Shown piece by piece: positions 42,543-52,076 of a stretch of 64,000 nucleotides of DNA (within the stretch, counting starts at the first letter, position 1; each line of letters begins with the position of its first letter). Under the pieces are notes generated by a model, which was not told the DNA's origin, made no database searches, and worked only from the letters and a program-made list of their open reading frames with translations. The DNA comes from Weeksellaceae bacterium. GTDB taxonomy: Bacteria > Bacteroidota > Bacteroidia > Flavobacteriales > Weeksellaceae. The translations under genes and the position numbers were made by a program. The stretch is from contig JAKLPS010000006.1 in NCBI GenBank assembly GCA_022013695.1, positions 1 through 64,000 of the forward strand. The letters run 5' to 3'.

Positions 42543-43607
42543 ATGGAATTACTGACTTTTAAAATCATCTTGGTGGTTGTTTTATTCCTTCTGGCTCTTA
42601 CTGTCGCTGCCTATTCCACGTGGGCAGAGAGAAAAGTGGCTGCGGTAATGCAGGACAGAATTGGCCCGAACAGATCCGGACCTTTCGGATTGTTGCAACC
42701 TTTGGCAGATGGCGGCAAATTTTTCTTCAAAGAGGATTTTACCCCGGCCAATGCAGAAAAATTTCTTTTTATAGTGGGACCCTCTTTGGTAATGTTTATT
42801 TCATTAATCACCGGAGCCGTCATTCCGTGGGGCAAAACATTGAATTTTGGTGGCGTTTCCTACGATCTTCAGGTGGCTAATATCGATGTTGGCGTTCTGT
42901 TTATCATCGGAATGGCTTCTATCGGCGTTTACGGCATTATGATCGGAGGCTGGGCATCCAACAATAAATACTCGCTCATCGGCGCAATCCGCGCGTCATC
43001 GCAGATGATTTCTTACGAATTAGCAATGGGACTGGCGCTGCTTTCTATCATTATGATGACGGGAAGTCTGGATCTGAAAGTTATTTCCGAAACACAAGGA
43101 ACGGGCAAACTATGGGGATTGATACCTGCAATTTCTGGCATCAACTGGAATATTCTTTATCAGCCATTAGCTTTTTTAATATTTTTTATTGCCGCATTGG
43201 CAGAGACCAACCGCAGCCCATTCGACCTGCCGGAATGCGAATCAGAACTTGTCACTGGCTATTCTACCGAATATTCTTCTATGAAATTGGGAATGTATAT
43301 GTTTGGAGAATATGTCAATGTCTTCATTTCCAATGCCTTTATGGTCGTCCTGTTTTTCGGAGGATACAACTATCCTGGAATCGACTGGGTGACGCACCAT
43401 TGGGGAGAAAACGCTGCCGGAACATTAAGCATTCTCGCATTTTTATTAAAAACAATCATCGGAATTTTGATCTTTATGTGGATCCGGTGGACACTTCCGA
43501 GATTCAGATATGACCAATTGATGCACCTCGGATGGAAAACCTTGATTCCGCTGGCACTCATCAATTTGGTGGTGACTGGGGCCGTAATATTGGCACTTGG
43601 AAATTAA
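42543..43607 (+). CDS. nuoH: NADH-quinone oxidoreductase subunit H
   Basis: A 354-aa membrane subunit with eight helices that joins the peripheral arm to the proton-pumping arm. Marks: YSTWAERKVAAVMQDRIGPN, LLQPLADGGKFFFKEDF, AETNRSPFDLPECESELV (the conserved acidic loop) and FMWIRWTLPRFRYDQLM. Full length. Confidence 0.97.
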   Translation: MELLTFKIILVVVLFLLALTVAAYSTWAERKVAAVMQDRIGPNRSGPFGLLQPLADGGKFFFKEDFTPANAEKFLFIVGPSLVMFISLITGAVIPWGKTLNFGGVSYDLQVANIDVGVLFIIGMASIGVYGIMIGGWASNNKYSLIGAIRASSQMISYELAMGLALLSIIMMTGSLDLKVISETQGTGKLWGLIPAISGINWNILYQPLAFLIFFIAALAETNRSPFDLPECESELVTGYSTEYSSMKLGMYMFGEYVNVFISNAFMVVLFFGGYNYPGIDWVTHHWGENAAGTLSILAFLLKTIIGILIFMWIRWTLPRFRYDQLMHLGWKTLIPLALINLVVTGAVILALGN

Positions 43608-43652
43608 AATTGAATAATAATATAAGGATATAAGACAAGAACGGTCGACGAT

Positions 43653-43680
43653 CTCATGTCTCACATCTAACATCTATAAT
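43653..43680 (+). repeat. 7-bp tandem array, nuoH/nuoI spacer
   Basis: Four phased heptamers: CTCATGT, CTCACAT, CTAACAT, CTATAAT (successive matches 5, 6 and 5 of 7), possibly preceded in phase by CGACGAT. Ends 3 bp before the nuoI ATG. Confidence 0.7.
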
Positions 43681-43683
43681 CAA

Positions 43684-44241
43684 ATGAAACTTACGAACAG
43701 ATCAAAAGTTGTTTCGAACAAAGAAATGACCTTGGGCGAAAAGATCTATCTGCCTGCGATTTTCAAAGGGATGGGCATCACCTTCAAGCACGCTGTACGA
43801 ACGGTGATGAAAGGCGCACCCGCCGTATATTCTTATCCCGAGGTTCAAAAACCACGAGCTAAAGTATGGCGCGGCTTGCACGTCCTGAAACGTGACGAAG
43901 AAGGCAGAGAAAGATGTACGGCCTGTGGACTTTGCGCTGTGGCTTGTCCTGCAGAAGCAATCACAATGACAGCTGGCGAAAGGAAAAAAGAGGAGAAAGA
44001 TCTTTACCGAGAAGAGAAATATGCCGAGATCTACGAAATCAATATGCTGCGATGCATTTTTTGCGGAATGTGTGAGGAAGCCTGTCCCAAGTCGGCGATT
44101 TATCTTACAGATCGGCTCGTAGATGTGGAACAGAACAGAAACTCCTTCATCTACGGCAAAGACAAATTGGTAGAGAAAATCGATGCACGGATCGATATCA
44201 CCGACAGGCAGTCGGAGAAACAAAAAAAAGCTGTAAAATAA
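43684..44241 (+). CDS. nuoI: NADH-quinone oxidoreductase subunit I
   Basis: 185 aa. Two 4Fe-4S ferredoxin motifs, CTACGLCAVACPAEA and CIFCGMCEEACPKSA, carry clusters N6a and N6b. A charged C-terminal tail follows. Its stop overlaps the nuoJ start (TAATG), so the two are translationally coupled. Confidence 0.97.
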   Translation: MKLTNRSKVVSNKEMTLGEKIYLPAIFKGMGITFKHAVRTVMKGAPAVYSYPEVQKPRAKVWRGLHVLKRDEEGRERCTACGLCAVACPAEAITMTAGERKKEEKDLYREEKYAEIYEINMLRCIFCGMCEEACPKSAIYLTDRLVDVEQNRNSFIYGKDKLVEKIDARIDITDRQSEKQKKAVK

Positions 44242-44738
44242 TGGATCAGATTTTATTTTTTATCGTTGCGTTTTTGGCCATTGCAAGTGCAGTTTACTTC
44301 GTTTTTGCCAGGAATCCTTTGCATGCAATCCTTTCCCTCATCGTCACGATGTTCTCCATTGCGGGAATGTACATTCTGCTCAACGCACAGTTTCTAGGAA
44401 TCGTTCAGATTATCGTTTATACCGGTGCCATTATGGTTTTGTTCCTTTACATTTTGATGATGCTGAACCTTAATAAAGAAGACGAAAGCAAGAAGCAAAA
44501 CCTTCCGAAATTCATCGGGATTATCTCAGTTTGTATTTTGTTTGTTGGGATGTTGGGCGCTTACAAAGGACTTAGTGGAAAAACAGTGGCTGCAGGAAAC
44601 ATCGATTATTCTGTTGGTCTGACGAAAAATCTTGGACGATTATTGTTTAACGAATATGTATTGCCATTTGAATTGGCTTCCGTCCTTATTTTGGCAGGAA
44701 TCGTGGGCGCTGTCCTTATTGGTAAAAAAGATTTATAA
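44241..44738 (+). CDS. nuoJ: NADH-quinone oxidoreductase subunit J
   Basis: A 165-aa membrane subunit with five helices. Marks: ARNPLHAILSLI, VQIIVYTGAIMVLFLYILMM (the pi-bulge helix, conserved Tyr and Gly). One base overlap with nuoI; nuoK begins 4 bp after its stop. Confidence 0.96.
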   Translation: MDQILFFIVAFLAIASAVYFVFARNPLHAILSLIVTMFSIAGMYILLNAQFLGIVQIIVYTGAIMVLFLYILMMLNLNKEDESKKQNLPKFIGIISVCILFVGMLGAYKGLSGKTVAAGNIDYSVGLTKNLGRLLFNEYVLPFELASVLILAGIVGAVLIGKKDL

Positions 44739-44742
44739 GATT

Positions 44743-45075
44743 ATGGGAGGAGACGTAAATACATTTATACAACAGGTTCCTTTGGAATATTTCATCATTC
44801 TGAGCACCGTTTTGTTCTGCCTGGGTGTTTTGGGCGTTTTGCTTCGCAAAAATGCCATCGTGATATTAGGATGTGTAGAGTTGATGCTTAATTCGGTCAA
44901 TCTTCTTTTGGCCGCATTTTCTGCTTACAAAGGTGATGGCAACGGGCAGCTTTTGGTCTTTTTCATTATGGTAGTTGCCGCCGCAGAAGTAGCAGTCGGA
45001 TTGGCTATTATCGCAATGATGTACAGAAATACCAAATCTGTGGACGTGAGTATTTTTAATAAATTAAGAGGATAA
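44743..45075 (+). CDS. nuoK: NADH-quinone oxidoreductase subunit K
   Basis: A 110-aa membrane subunit with three helices and two conserved membrane glutamates (CVELMLNSVNL and AAAEVAVGLAI) in the proton path. ATG at 44743 gives the family length; a longer frame starting at 44632 runs inside nuoJ and is not real. Confidence 0.97.
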   Translation: MGGDVNTFIQQVPLEYFIILSTVLFCLGVLGVLLRKNAIVILGCVELMLNSVNLLLAAFSAYKGDGNGQLLVFFIMVVAAAEVAVGLAIIAMMYRNTKSVDVSIFNKLRG

Positions 45076-45084
45076 TAAAAAGGA

Positions 45085-46998
45085 ATGGAAAATTTAGTTT
45101 ACGCGATTGTACTTCTACCTTTAGTTGGCTTCATTATCAGCGGACTTTTTGGAAAAAAACTTCCTAAGATGCTGGTGGGCAGCTTGGCAACATTGGTAGT
45201 TTTCGCATCGTTTGTTATCACGACCACGATATTTTTAAATTTTAATGAAGACAGTGCGCCTGTTATCATCAAAGCTTTTGAATGGTTCACAGTGAATGGC
45301 ATTCAGGTTAATGTCGGCTTTCAGATCGATCAGTTATCATTAATGATGGTGATGATCGTCACCGGCGTCGGATCGCTCATTCATCTCTATTCTATCGGCT
45401 ATATGAGCCACGACAAAGGATTTTACAAATTCTTCTCCTACCTCAATCTCTTCATTTTTTCGATGTTGATTTTGGTTTTAGGAAGCAATTATCTCATTTT
45501 ATTTATCGGTTGGGAAGGCGTCGGACTTTGTTCTTATTTGTTAATCGGATTTTGGTACACCAACGAAGATTACGGAAAAGCCGCAAGAAAAGCTTTTATT
45601 ATGAACCGCATCGGCGATCTTGGCCTATTGATCGGTATTTTCGCCATTGCAGCGCACGTCAACGCAGTAGATTATCTTTCTGTCAAGGAAAATGCTTCAA
45701 TTTTTGAATTAGACGGAACACCTGTTATTTTTATTACCGCCAGTTTGTTGATTGGAGCAACGGGCAAATCTGCTCAAGTACCCCTCTATACTTGGTTACC
45801 AGACGCGATGGCAGGCCCCACGCCGGTTTCTGCTTTGATCCACGCCGCTACGATGGTTACTGCCGGTGTCTATCTCGTGGTACGATCCAATTTCTTATTC
45901 GTTCTGGCGCCAACGGTACAGGACGGAATTCTCTTTATTGGATTTCTAACCGCTGCATTGGCGGGCTTCTACGCACTTCGTCAAAACGATATCAAAAAAG
46001 TACTGGCCTACTCCACAGTTTCTCAACTTGGATTTATGTTCATTGCTTTAGGATTGGGTGCTTACTCAACCGCGATGTTCCATGTGATGACGCACGCTTT
46101 CTTCAAAGCTTTGCTTTTCTTGGGCGCCGGTTCGGTGATCCATGCGATGAGCAACGAGCAGGATATGCGTTTTATGGGCGGTCTGAAAAAATATATCCCG
46201 ATTACCCACATCACTTTCTTGATCGGGACCTTGGCCATCTCAGGATTTCCATTGTTTTCAGGGATGATTTCCAAAGACGAAATTCTAGTCGCGGCTTATG
46301 CCAAAAGTCCCATTTATTGGGTGATGCTTTTCGTTTTAGCGGCTATTACTGCAACTTATATGTTCCGGCTCTACTATCTGACTTTCCACGGCGAGTTCCG
46401 GGGGAGCGAAGATCAGAAAAAGCATCTGCACGAGAGCCCTGCAAATATGACTATCCCGTTAATTGTTTTGGCCGTCCTTTCTGTAGTCGGAGGTTTTATT
46501 AATCTTCCACACTATATCGATCACGGGCATTATGCCAGATTAATGCAATGGCTGAAACCCGTTCTGACCGATGAAAGTTTCAAACAGATGGAAAATACGC
46601 TTTCTAGCGTCAGTTTCAATACAGAAATGATACTTGCCGCTGCCACCGTTTTGATGTTCTTCGCCGTCTGGATTTTTGTCCGAAATACCTACGTGAAAAA
46701 GCGGAAAAGAGCACTTCCCGAAGAGCAATATACGGGCTGGGAAAAACTATCGGCTAGAAAATTATTCGTAGATGAAATCTATAACGCCTGCATCGTGAAG
46801 CCTTTCGAAGAAGCTGGCAAGGCTGCGTTGATGTTCGATAAGGCCGTTCTGGATCCTATTGTTAATTTTATCGGATTGGGCGCCCAAGATTCTGGCAAAG
46901 CAGCAAAACGACTGCAAAACGGGAATGTAGAAAATTACGTGCTGATTATGTCATTGGCTGTAGGTATTGTACTGATTGTTAACTTTTTTTTGAAATAA
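45085..46998 (+). CDS. nuoL: NADH-quinone oxidoreductase subunit L
   Basis: A 637-aa antiporter-like proton-pumping subunit with about 15 helices and the long lateral helix at the end. Marks: GWEGVGLCSYLLIGFWY, WLPDAMAGPTPVSALIHAATMV, HAFFKALLFLGAGSVIH. Key charged residues (the Glu in GWEG, Lys in ATGKSAQ, Lys in FFKALLF) are present. Confidence 0.97.
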   Translation: MENLVYAIVLLPLVGFIISGLFGKKLPKMLVGSLATLVVFASFVITTTIFLNFNEDSAPVIIKAFEWFTVNGIQVNVGFQIDQLSLMMVMIVTGVGSLIHLYSIGYMSHDKGFYKFFSYLNLFIFSMLILVLGSNYLILFIGWEGVGLCSYLLIGFWYTNEDYGKAARKAFIMNRIGDLGLLIGIFAIAAHVNAVDYLSVKENASIFELDGTPVIFITASLLIGATGKSAQVPLYTWLPDAMAGPTPVSALIHAATMVTAGVYLVVRSNFLFVLAPTVQDGILFIGFLTAALAGFYALRQNDIKKVLAYSTVSQLGFMFIALGLGAYSTAMFHVMTHAFFKALLFLGAGSVIHAMSNEQDMRFMGGLKKYIPITHITFLIGTLAISGFPLFSGMISKDEILVAAYAKSPIYWVMLFVLAAITATYMFRLYYLTFHGEFRGSEDQKKHLHESPANMTIPLIVLAVLSVVGGFINLPHYIDHGHYARLMQWLKPVLTDESFKQMENTLSSVSFNTEMILAAATVLMFFAVWIFVRNTYVKKRKRALPEEQYTGWEKLSARKLFVDEIYNACIVKPFEEAGKAALMFDKAVLDPIVNFIGLGAQDSGKAAKRLQNGNVENYVLIMSLAVGIVLIVNFFLK

Positions 46999-47006
46999 AA
47001 TAAATA

Positions 47007-48500
47007 ATGTCTTATTTACTATTAACATTATTACTATTACCTCTCGTAGGTTCAGTTTTGCTCTTTTTCTGGAACAATGCTTCCGGCAAACATGTTGCTT
47101 TGGTTTTTGCAATCGCGGAAATGATCTTAGCGTTATATATGCTGGGGAATTTCGATTTTCTTCCAACAGTCGATTCTGTGCTGCAATATGAGATTAATGA
47201 ACCCTGGTCCAATTATATTAAAAGTAAAATTCATTTTGGAATCGATGGGATGAGCATGCTAATGGTGCTGCTGACCAATATTTTGGTTCCCCTGATTGTT
47301 TTGTCATCTTACAACGAAACCAAAGCCTATCCCGCTTCTTTCTACGCCCTTATTTTATTGATGCAATTCGGATTGTTGGGCGTTTTCACGTCCTTAGACG
47401 GCTTGTTGTTCTACATTTTCTGGGAAGTTACTTTGATCCCAATCTGGCTGATTGCCGGAATCTGGGGACAGGAAGATAAAAGAATCAAATTCACAACAAA
47501 ATTCTTCGTTTACACATTCGTTAGTTCCCTTTTTATGCTCATCGGACTGATTTATGTTTATAATCAATCCGCTTCTTTTGCATTGACAGATCTCTATAAC
47601 GCCGACCTCAATATCAATCAGCAGACGGTAATTTTCTGGTTCATTTTCTTTGCATTTGCCGTCAAACTACCGATTTTCCCGTTCCACACTTGGCAACCCG
47701 ACACTTATACTTACGCGCCTACACAAGGCTCGATGCTACTGTCTGGTATTATGCTGAAAATGGCCGTTTATGGCGTATTAAGATATTTGTTACCAATCAC
47801 GCCGTTAGCAATTGGCGGGATTTCCGGCGAAATTGTCATCATCCTTGCCGTCATCGGCGTTATTTATGGCGCATTGATCGCTATGATTTCCACTGACAGC
47901 AAGCGGCTGATAGCCTTCTCATCGCTTTCGCACGTGGGACTGATTGTCGCTGGGATTTTTTCCAGTGCAGTTGTCACGATGCGAACAGGATTGACCTTCG
48001 AAGGCGGACAAGGTGCGATGATTCAGAGTTTTGCTCACGGTATCAACGTCGTAGGATTGTTCTACTGCGCCGATATTCTTTATAAAAGATTCAAAACAAG
48101 AGACATCAGAAAAATGGGCGGCTTAGCAAAAGTGGCACCTAAATTTGCCGTTTTATTTATGATTATTCTGCTGGGCGCCACCGCAGTGCCATTGACAAAT
48201 GGCTTTATTGGAGAATTCATCTTGCTGAAGTCGGTTTATGATTATAATTTGATAATGGCTGTAATGGCTGGTTTGACGATCATCCTCGGCGCTGCCTATA
48301 TGCTTCGATTTTACGGAAAAACAATGTTCGGGCAGGGCGACGATGCAGTTCTGGCAACTACGAAAGACATCAGCAGTGTTGAGTTTACGGTATTGGCCAG
48401 TTTATCTGTTTTTGTAATTGTTTTGGGCGTTTATCCACAACCTGTTATAGAAATGGTGACGAGTTCCGTGAGCTTCATTTATTCCTCTATGATCAATTAA
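47007..48500 (+). CDS. nuoM: NADH-quinone oxidoreductase subunit M
   Basis: A 497-aa antiporter-like subunit, about 14 helices. Marks: FYIFWEVTLIPIWLI, FAVKLPIFPFHTWQPDTY, SSLSHVGLIVAGI, FGFIGEF-like TNGFIGEFILL. Starts 8 bp after nuoL. The conserved Glu (FWEV) and Lys (AVKLP) are intact. Confidence 0.97.
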   Translation: MSYLLLTLLLLPLVGSVLLFFWNNASGKHVALVFAIAEMILALYMLGNFDFLPTVDSVLQYEINEPWSNYIKSKIHFGIDGMSMLMVLLTNILVPLIVLSSYNETKAYPASFYALILLMQFGLLGVFTSLDGLLFYIFWEVTLIPIWLIAGIWGQEDKRIKFTTKFFVYTFVSSLFMLIGLIYVYNQSASFALTDLYNADLNINQQTVIFWFIFFAFAVKLPIFPFHTWQPDTYTYAPTQGSMLLSGIMLKMAVYGVLRYLLPITPLAIGGISGEIVIILAVIGVIYGALIAMISTDSKRLIAFSSLSHVGLIVAGIFSSAVVTMRTGLTFEGGQGAMIQSFAHGINVVGLFYCADILYKRFKTRDIRKMGGLAKVAPKFAVLFMIILLGATAVPLTNGFIGEFILLKSVYDYNLIMAVMAGLTIILGAAYMLRFYGKTMFGQGDDAVLATTKDISSVEFTVLASLSVFVIVLGVYPQPVIEMVTSSVSFIYSSMIN

Positions 48501-48540
48501 TCGACGGGCTTTTAAATAAATTAAGAAAATCTAAATTATA

Positions 48541-48575
48541 GGCTTCAGACTTCCCACCTCGGGCTTCTGATTTCT
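48541..48575 (+). repeat. degenerate 7-bp tandem array, nuoM/nuoN spacer
   Basis: Five phased heptamers: GGCTTCA, GACTTCC, CACCTCG, GGCTTCT, GATTTCT, consensus RRCTTCN. GC-rich in an AT-rich spacer. Ends 17 bp before the nuoN ATG. Confidence 0.65.
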
Positions 48576-48592
48576 AAGAAACAAATAAAGAA

Positions 48593-49975
48593 ATGGGTGT
48601 TTTAATAGTTTTATTCCTTACGGCAGTTCTTGCATTATTTTCAGGCGTTTTCGAGAAGGGAAAGTACGCCAGATATATTGGCATCGCGGGATTGATTATC
48701 GGTTTATATGTCAGCTTTCTTCCCGAATGCGAATTTTTTGCACAATACAGATCGATGTATGAGTATGGAAGCAATGCGGCGCTCTTCACCAAGATCTCGG
48801 TGCTGGTGACTTTGCTCTTGTTCTTTTTGGGCGGCTTCGCATTCAGCAACCATAGGAGCCACCAGTCGGAACTCTACACCTTGATGCTGTTCGCGCTGTG
48901 CGGAGGAATCGTCTTATTTGGCTTCCAAAATCTTGTGACCTTGTTCTTAGGAATAGAAATTCTCTCCATTCCACTGTACGTAATGGCCGGAGCCAATAAA
49001 ACCGATCTTCGTTCTACGGAAGCCTCTATGAAATACTTTTTGATGGGTGCCTTTGCCACAGGCTTCCTTTTGTTTGGGGTCGCGTTGGTTTATGGCAGCT
49101 CAGGCAGTTTTGATCTTTACACCATCCACGATTTCGCCATCAATAATCCCAAAAATTTGATGTTGATAATGGGCGCTATTTTGATGCTTTGTGCTTTGGC
49201 GTTTAAAGTTTCTTTAGCACCTTTTCACATGTGGAGCCCCGATGTTTACCAAGGTTCACCCTCTCTCATAACAGCCTTTATGGCGTCGGTGGTCAAGGTT
49301 TCGGGATTTTTTGCGCTATTCAAATTGATGACCATTGCTTTCGGCGGACTTGCCGGCGACTGGCTCAATATCTTGGGAGTCTTCATTATCATCACTTTGC
49401 TCTTGGCCAACGTGATGGGGCTGGTTCAGACCAATGCGAAAAGAATGCTCGCGTACTCGTCCGTTTCGCACGCGGGCTATATCGCTTTGATATTTTTCGG
49501 AATCAATAATTTGTCCACTTACATTTTAGGATACTATTTGTTTGCCTATTCGTTAGCCACGGTGGGCGTTTTCATCAGTTTGCTGTGGGTAGAGAAGGTG
49601 AAAAAAGAAACCTCTTTTGCAGCATTTAATGGTCTTGGAAAGAGAGAACCATTTTTGGCCGTCGTTTCCACAGTTTCTATGTTATCGATGGCTGGTATTC
49701 CTTTGACGGCCGGTTTCATCGGGAAATTAGGCATCTTCAATCAGGCGATTGGCGGCCATTACGAGTTTTTGGTGTTGATTGCCATCTTGGGTTCAGCGCT
49801 CAGCATTGCATACTATTTGAGATTGATTATCGCAATGTTTTTCTACAAAGAAGACAACTTCCAAAATACCGAAAGAGCCACTGCCACGTACAATATCATT
49901 TCTGTCCTCATCGTCTTGGCATTGGTTTCGATGGGCATTGTGCCGGATCTTTTTGCGAAACTTTTCGGACTTTAA
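48593..49975 (+). CDS. nuoN: NADH-quinone oxidoreductase subunit N
   Basis: A 460-aa antiporter-like subunit, about 13 helices. Marks: LFLGIEILSIPLYVM, ALAFKVSLAPFHMWSPDVYQG, RMLAYSSVSHAGYIAL. Last gene of the operon, followed by a strong terminator. Confidence 0.97.
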   Translation: MGVLIVLFLTAVLALFSGVFEKGKYARYIGIAGLIIGLYVSFLPECEFFAQYRSMYEYGSNAALFTKISVLVTLLLFFLGGFAFSNHRSHQSELYTLMLFALCGGIVLFGFQNLVTLFLGIEILSIPLYVMAGANKTDLRSTEASMKYFLMGAFATGFLLFGVALVYGSSGSFDLYTIHDFAINNPKNLMLIMGAILMLCALAFKVSLAPFHMWSPDVYQGSPSLITAFMASVVKVSGFFALFKLMTIAFGGLAGDWLNILGVFIIITLLLANVMGLVQTNAKRMLAYSSVSHAGYIALIFFGINNLSTYILGYYLFAYSLATVGVFISLLWVEKVKKETSFAAFNGLGKREPFLAVVSTVSMLSMAGIPLTAGFIGKLGIFNQAIGGHYEFLVLIAILGSALSIAYYLRLIIAMFFYKEDNFQNTERATATYNIISVLIVLALVSMGIVPDLFAKLFGL

Positions 49976-49999
49976 GGAATTGATATTACAAAAACTATC

Positions 50000-50030
50000 A
50001 AGCTCCGGGTTTTTGACTCGGAGCTTTTTT
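50000..50030 (+). terminator. terminator of the nuo operon
   Basis: AAGCTCCG (50000-50007) and CGGAGCTT (50019-50026) form a perfect stem with an 11-nt loop, followed by T residues to 50030; 24 bp after the nuoN stop. Confidence 0.8.
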
Positions 50031-50186
50031 GATGACAATTTTTCTGCAGATTATGACGTAATGCCTATTTTTCTAAACTCTAAAGCCAAATAAATTAACT
50101 TAAAATTCAACTTCTAACCAACACATAAATTTTTCCCCTTTCAATTCCATCAAAAATCCCTATTTTTATTGCCAAATATTTTACCA

Positions 50187-52040
50187 ATGAAGCGATTATT
50201 ATTATTTTTCTGCTTGATTACCGTAACTTTCGGGGTTTCGCAGACCAATGCCGTTCAAGATAACTACACCAAAAAAGAGGTCTATATCCCAATGCGAGAC
50301 GGCACCAAACTGTTTACCATCATCTATACTCCAAAGGATATTTCGAAAACCAATAAATATCCCATCATCCTGAACAGAACCTGCTACAGCATTGCACCGT
50401 ACGGCGAAACGAATTTCCAAAAAAGACTGAACCCCAACAAATTCATTGAAAAAGAAAAATACATCTTCGTCTTCCAAGACGTGCGTGGCAGATATATGAG
50501 CGAAGGCACTTTCACTAATATGACACCGCAAGTGGATCACAAAACCAAAAAAGATGTCGATGAAAGTACAGATACGTACGACACCGTGGATTGGCTGGTG
50601 AAAAATATAACATTCAACAACGGAAAAGTAGGGCAATACGGAACTTCATATCCCGGATTTTACACCGCAGTCGGCACTTTGTCCACTCATCCTGCTTTGG
50701 TGGCTTCATCGCCGCAAGCCCCAATTTCTGACTTTTGGTATGATGATTTCCACCACAATGGCGCTTTTTTGATGAGCTATTTCAAAACTTTTCCGGTCTT
50801 TGGCGTTGCTAAAACTAAGCCCGAAAAAAAAGCTTGGTTCGCCGACAAAATGATAAAAACCGCTTCAGAAGACGGCTATCTTTTTTATAAAAATATGGGA
50901 ACTTTGAAAGACGGTGTCGATCAATATTACAAAGACAATTTCTTTATGCAGGAAGTAGTAAATCACCCCAATTACGACGACTACTGGCAAAAAAGAAACC
51001 TCATTCCGCATCTTAAAAACATCAATCAAGCCGTGATGACGGTTGGCGGTTGGTTTGATGCTGAGGATCTGAGAGGTCCTTTGGAAATCTATAAAACCAT
51101 CGAAAAGACTAGTCCGAAATCGAAAAACACGATTGTAATGGGGCCATTTTCTCACGGCGGCTGGAACTACGACTCTGGAAAGCATTATCACAACGATATC
51201 TACTTCGGAGACAGCATTGCCACATTTTATCAGAAAAATATAGAGCAACCGTTCTTTCATCATTATTTGAAAGAAGATTCCAAAATCGCTGCTAAACTGC
51301 CGGAAGCCTATATGTTCGATACCGGAAAAAAGGAATGGGCAACTTTCGAAAATTGGCCTCCAAAACAAGCTCAAAAACAAACTTTCTATCTCAACAGTTC
51401 GGGAACGCTAGCTGCAACGCGGGACAATCCAAAAACTTTTTCGGTTTATATTTCCGATCCTGCAAAGCCTGTTCTTAGCAGCGAAAATTACAGAGATATG
51501 AACGGCTTTACACCGAGAAATTATATGAGTGAAGATCAGCGTTTTGCAAGCTACAGAACCGATGTTGCCACCTTCACCACCGAGGTTTTGGAAAATGATT
51601 TGACTTTGGCTGGAGAGATTTTAACCAAATTGATGGTCACTTCTTCCTCCACCGATGCAGATTTCATCGTGAAATTAATCGATGTCTATCCCGCCGATGA
51701 AAAATCAAATCCCGACAAACCGAACGTGGTCTTTGCCAATTATCACCAAATGGTACGGAGCGAAATAATGCCCGCGAGATTCCGCAATAGTTTTGAAAAA
51801 CCAGAACCTCTCATTCCCAACAAAAATACATTGGTGAACGTGAAATTGCAAGACGTTTTCCACACTTTTAAAAAGGGACACAAAATCCAAATTCAGGTGC
51901 AGAGCACTTGGTTTCCACTGATGGCAATCAATCCTCAGAAATTCCTCGAAAATCCTTACTTAGCCACAAAAGATGATTATGAAAAAGCAGACATCAAAAT
52001 CTCTAGTGGAAGCACGATAGAATTTGAAGTTTTGAAGTAA
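50187..52040 (+). CDS. CocE/NonD family hydrolase (X-Pro dipeptidyl-peptidase-like), secreted
   Basis: 617 aa with a signal peptide (KRLLLFFCLITVTFGVSQ). The N-terminal alpha/beta hydrolase (VYIPMRDGTKLFTIIYTPKD, VFQDVRGRYMSEG, nucleophile Ser in GQYGTSYPGF) is followed by a helical cap and a C-terminal jelly-roll domain (about 400-617), as in cocaine esterase and cephalosporin/glutaryl acylases. The base His is in GPFSHGGWNY. Predicted to cut acyl-ester or amide bonds outside the cytoplasm; the substrate is unknown. ATG at 50187 places the signal peptide at the N-terminus. Confidence 0.92.
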   Translation: MKRLLLFFCLITVTFGVSQTNAVQDNYTKKEVYIPMRDGTKLFTIIYTPKDISKTNKYPIILNRTCYSIAPYGETNFQKRLNPNKFIEKEKYIFVFQDVRGRYMSEGTFTNMTPQVDHKTKKDVDESTDTYDTVDWLVKNITFNNGKVGQYGTSYPGFYTAVGTLSTHPALVASSPQAPISDFWYDDFHHNGAFLMSYFKTFPVFGVAKTKPEKKAWFADKMIKTASEDGYLFYKNMGTLKDGVDQYYKDNFFMQEVVNHPNYDDYWQKRNLIPHLKNINQAVMTVGGWFDAEDLRGPLEIYKTIEKTSPKSKNTIVMGPFSHGGWNYDSGKHYHNDIYFGDSIATFYQKNIEQPFFHHYLKEDSKIAAKLPEAYMFDTGKKEWATFENWPPKQAQKQTFYLNSSGTLAATRDNPKTFSVYISDPAKPVLSSENYRDMNGFTPRNYMSEDQRFASYRTDVATFTTEVLENDLTLAGEILTKLMVTSSSTDADFIVKLIDVYPADEKSNPDKPNVVFANYHQMVRSEIMPARFRNSFEKPEPLIPNKNTLVNVKLQDVFHTFKKGHKIQIQVQSTWFPLMAINPQKFLENPYLATKDDYEKADIKISSGSTIEFEVLK

Positions 52041-52044
52041 AAAC

Positions 52045-52074
52045 AAAAAGCACAAACCTAGGTTTGTGCTTTTT
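52045..52074. terminator. 30-bp perfect palindromic terminator
   Basis: A perfect palindrome centred between 52059 and 52060 (arms AAAAAGCACAAACCT and its complement) gives stem plus T-run on both strands. It serves the CocE gene ending at 52040 and the minus-strand remnant ending at 52077. Confidence 0.75.
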
Positions 52075-52076
52075 AA

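Noticed and set aside
44632-44742. An upstream extension of NuoK by 37 residues.
   Set aside because: It runs inside nuoJ in another frame and would exceed the family length; the ATG at 44743 fits exactly.
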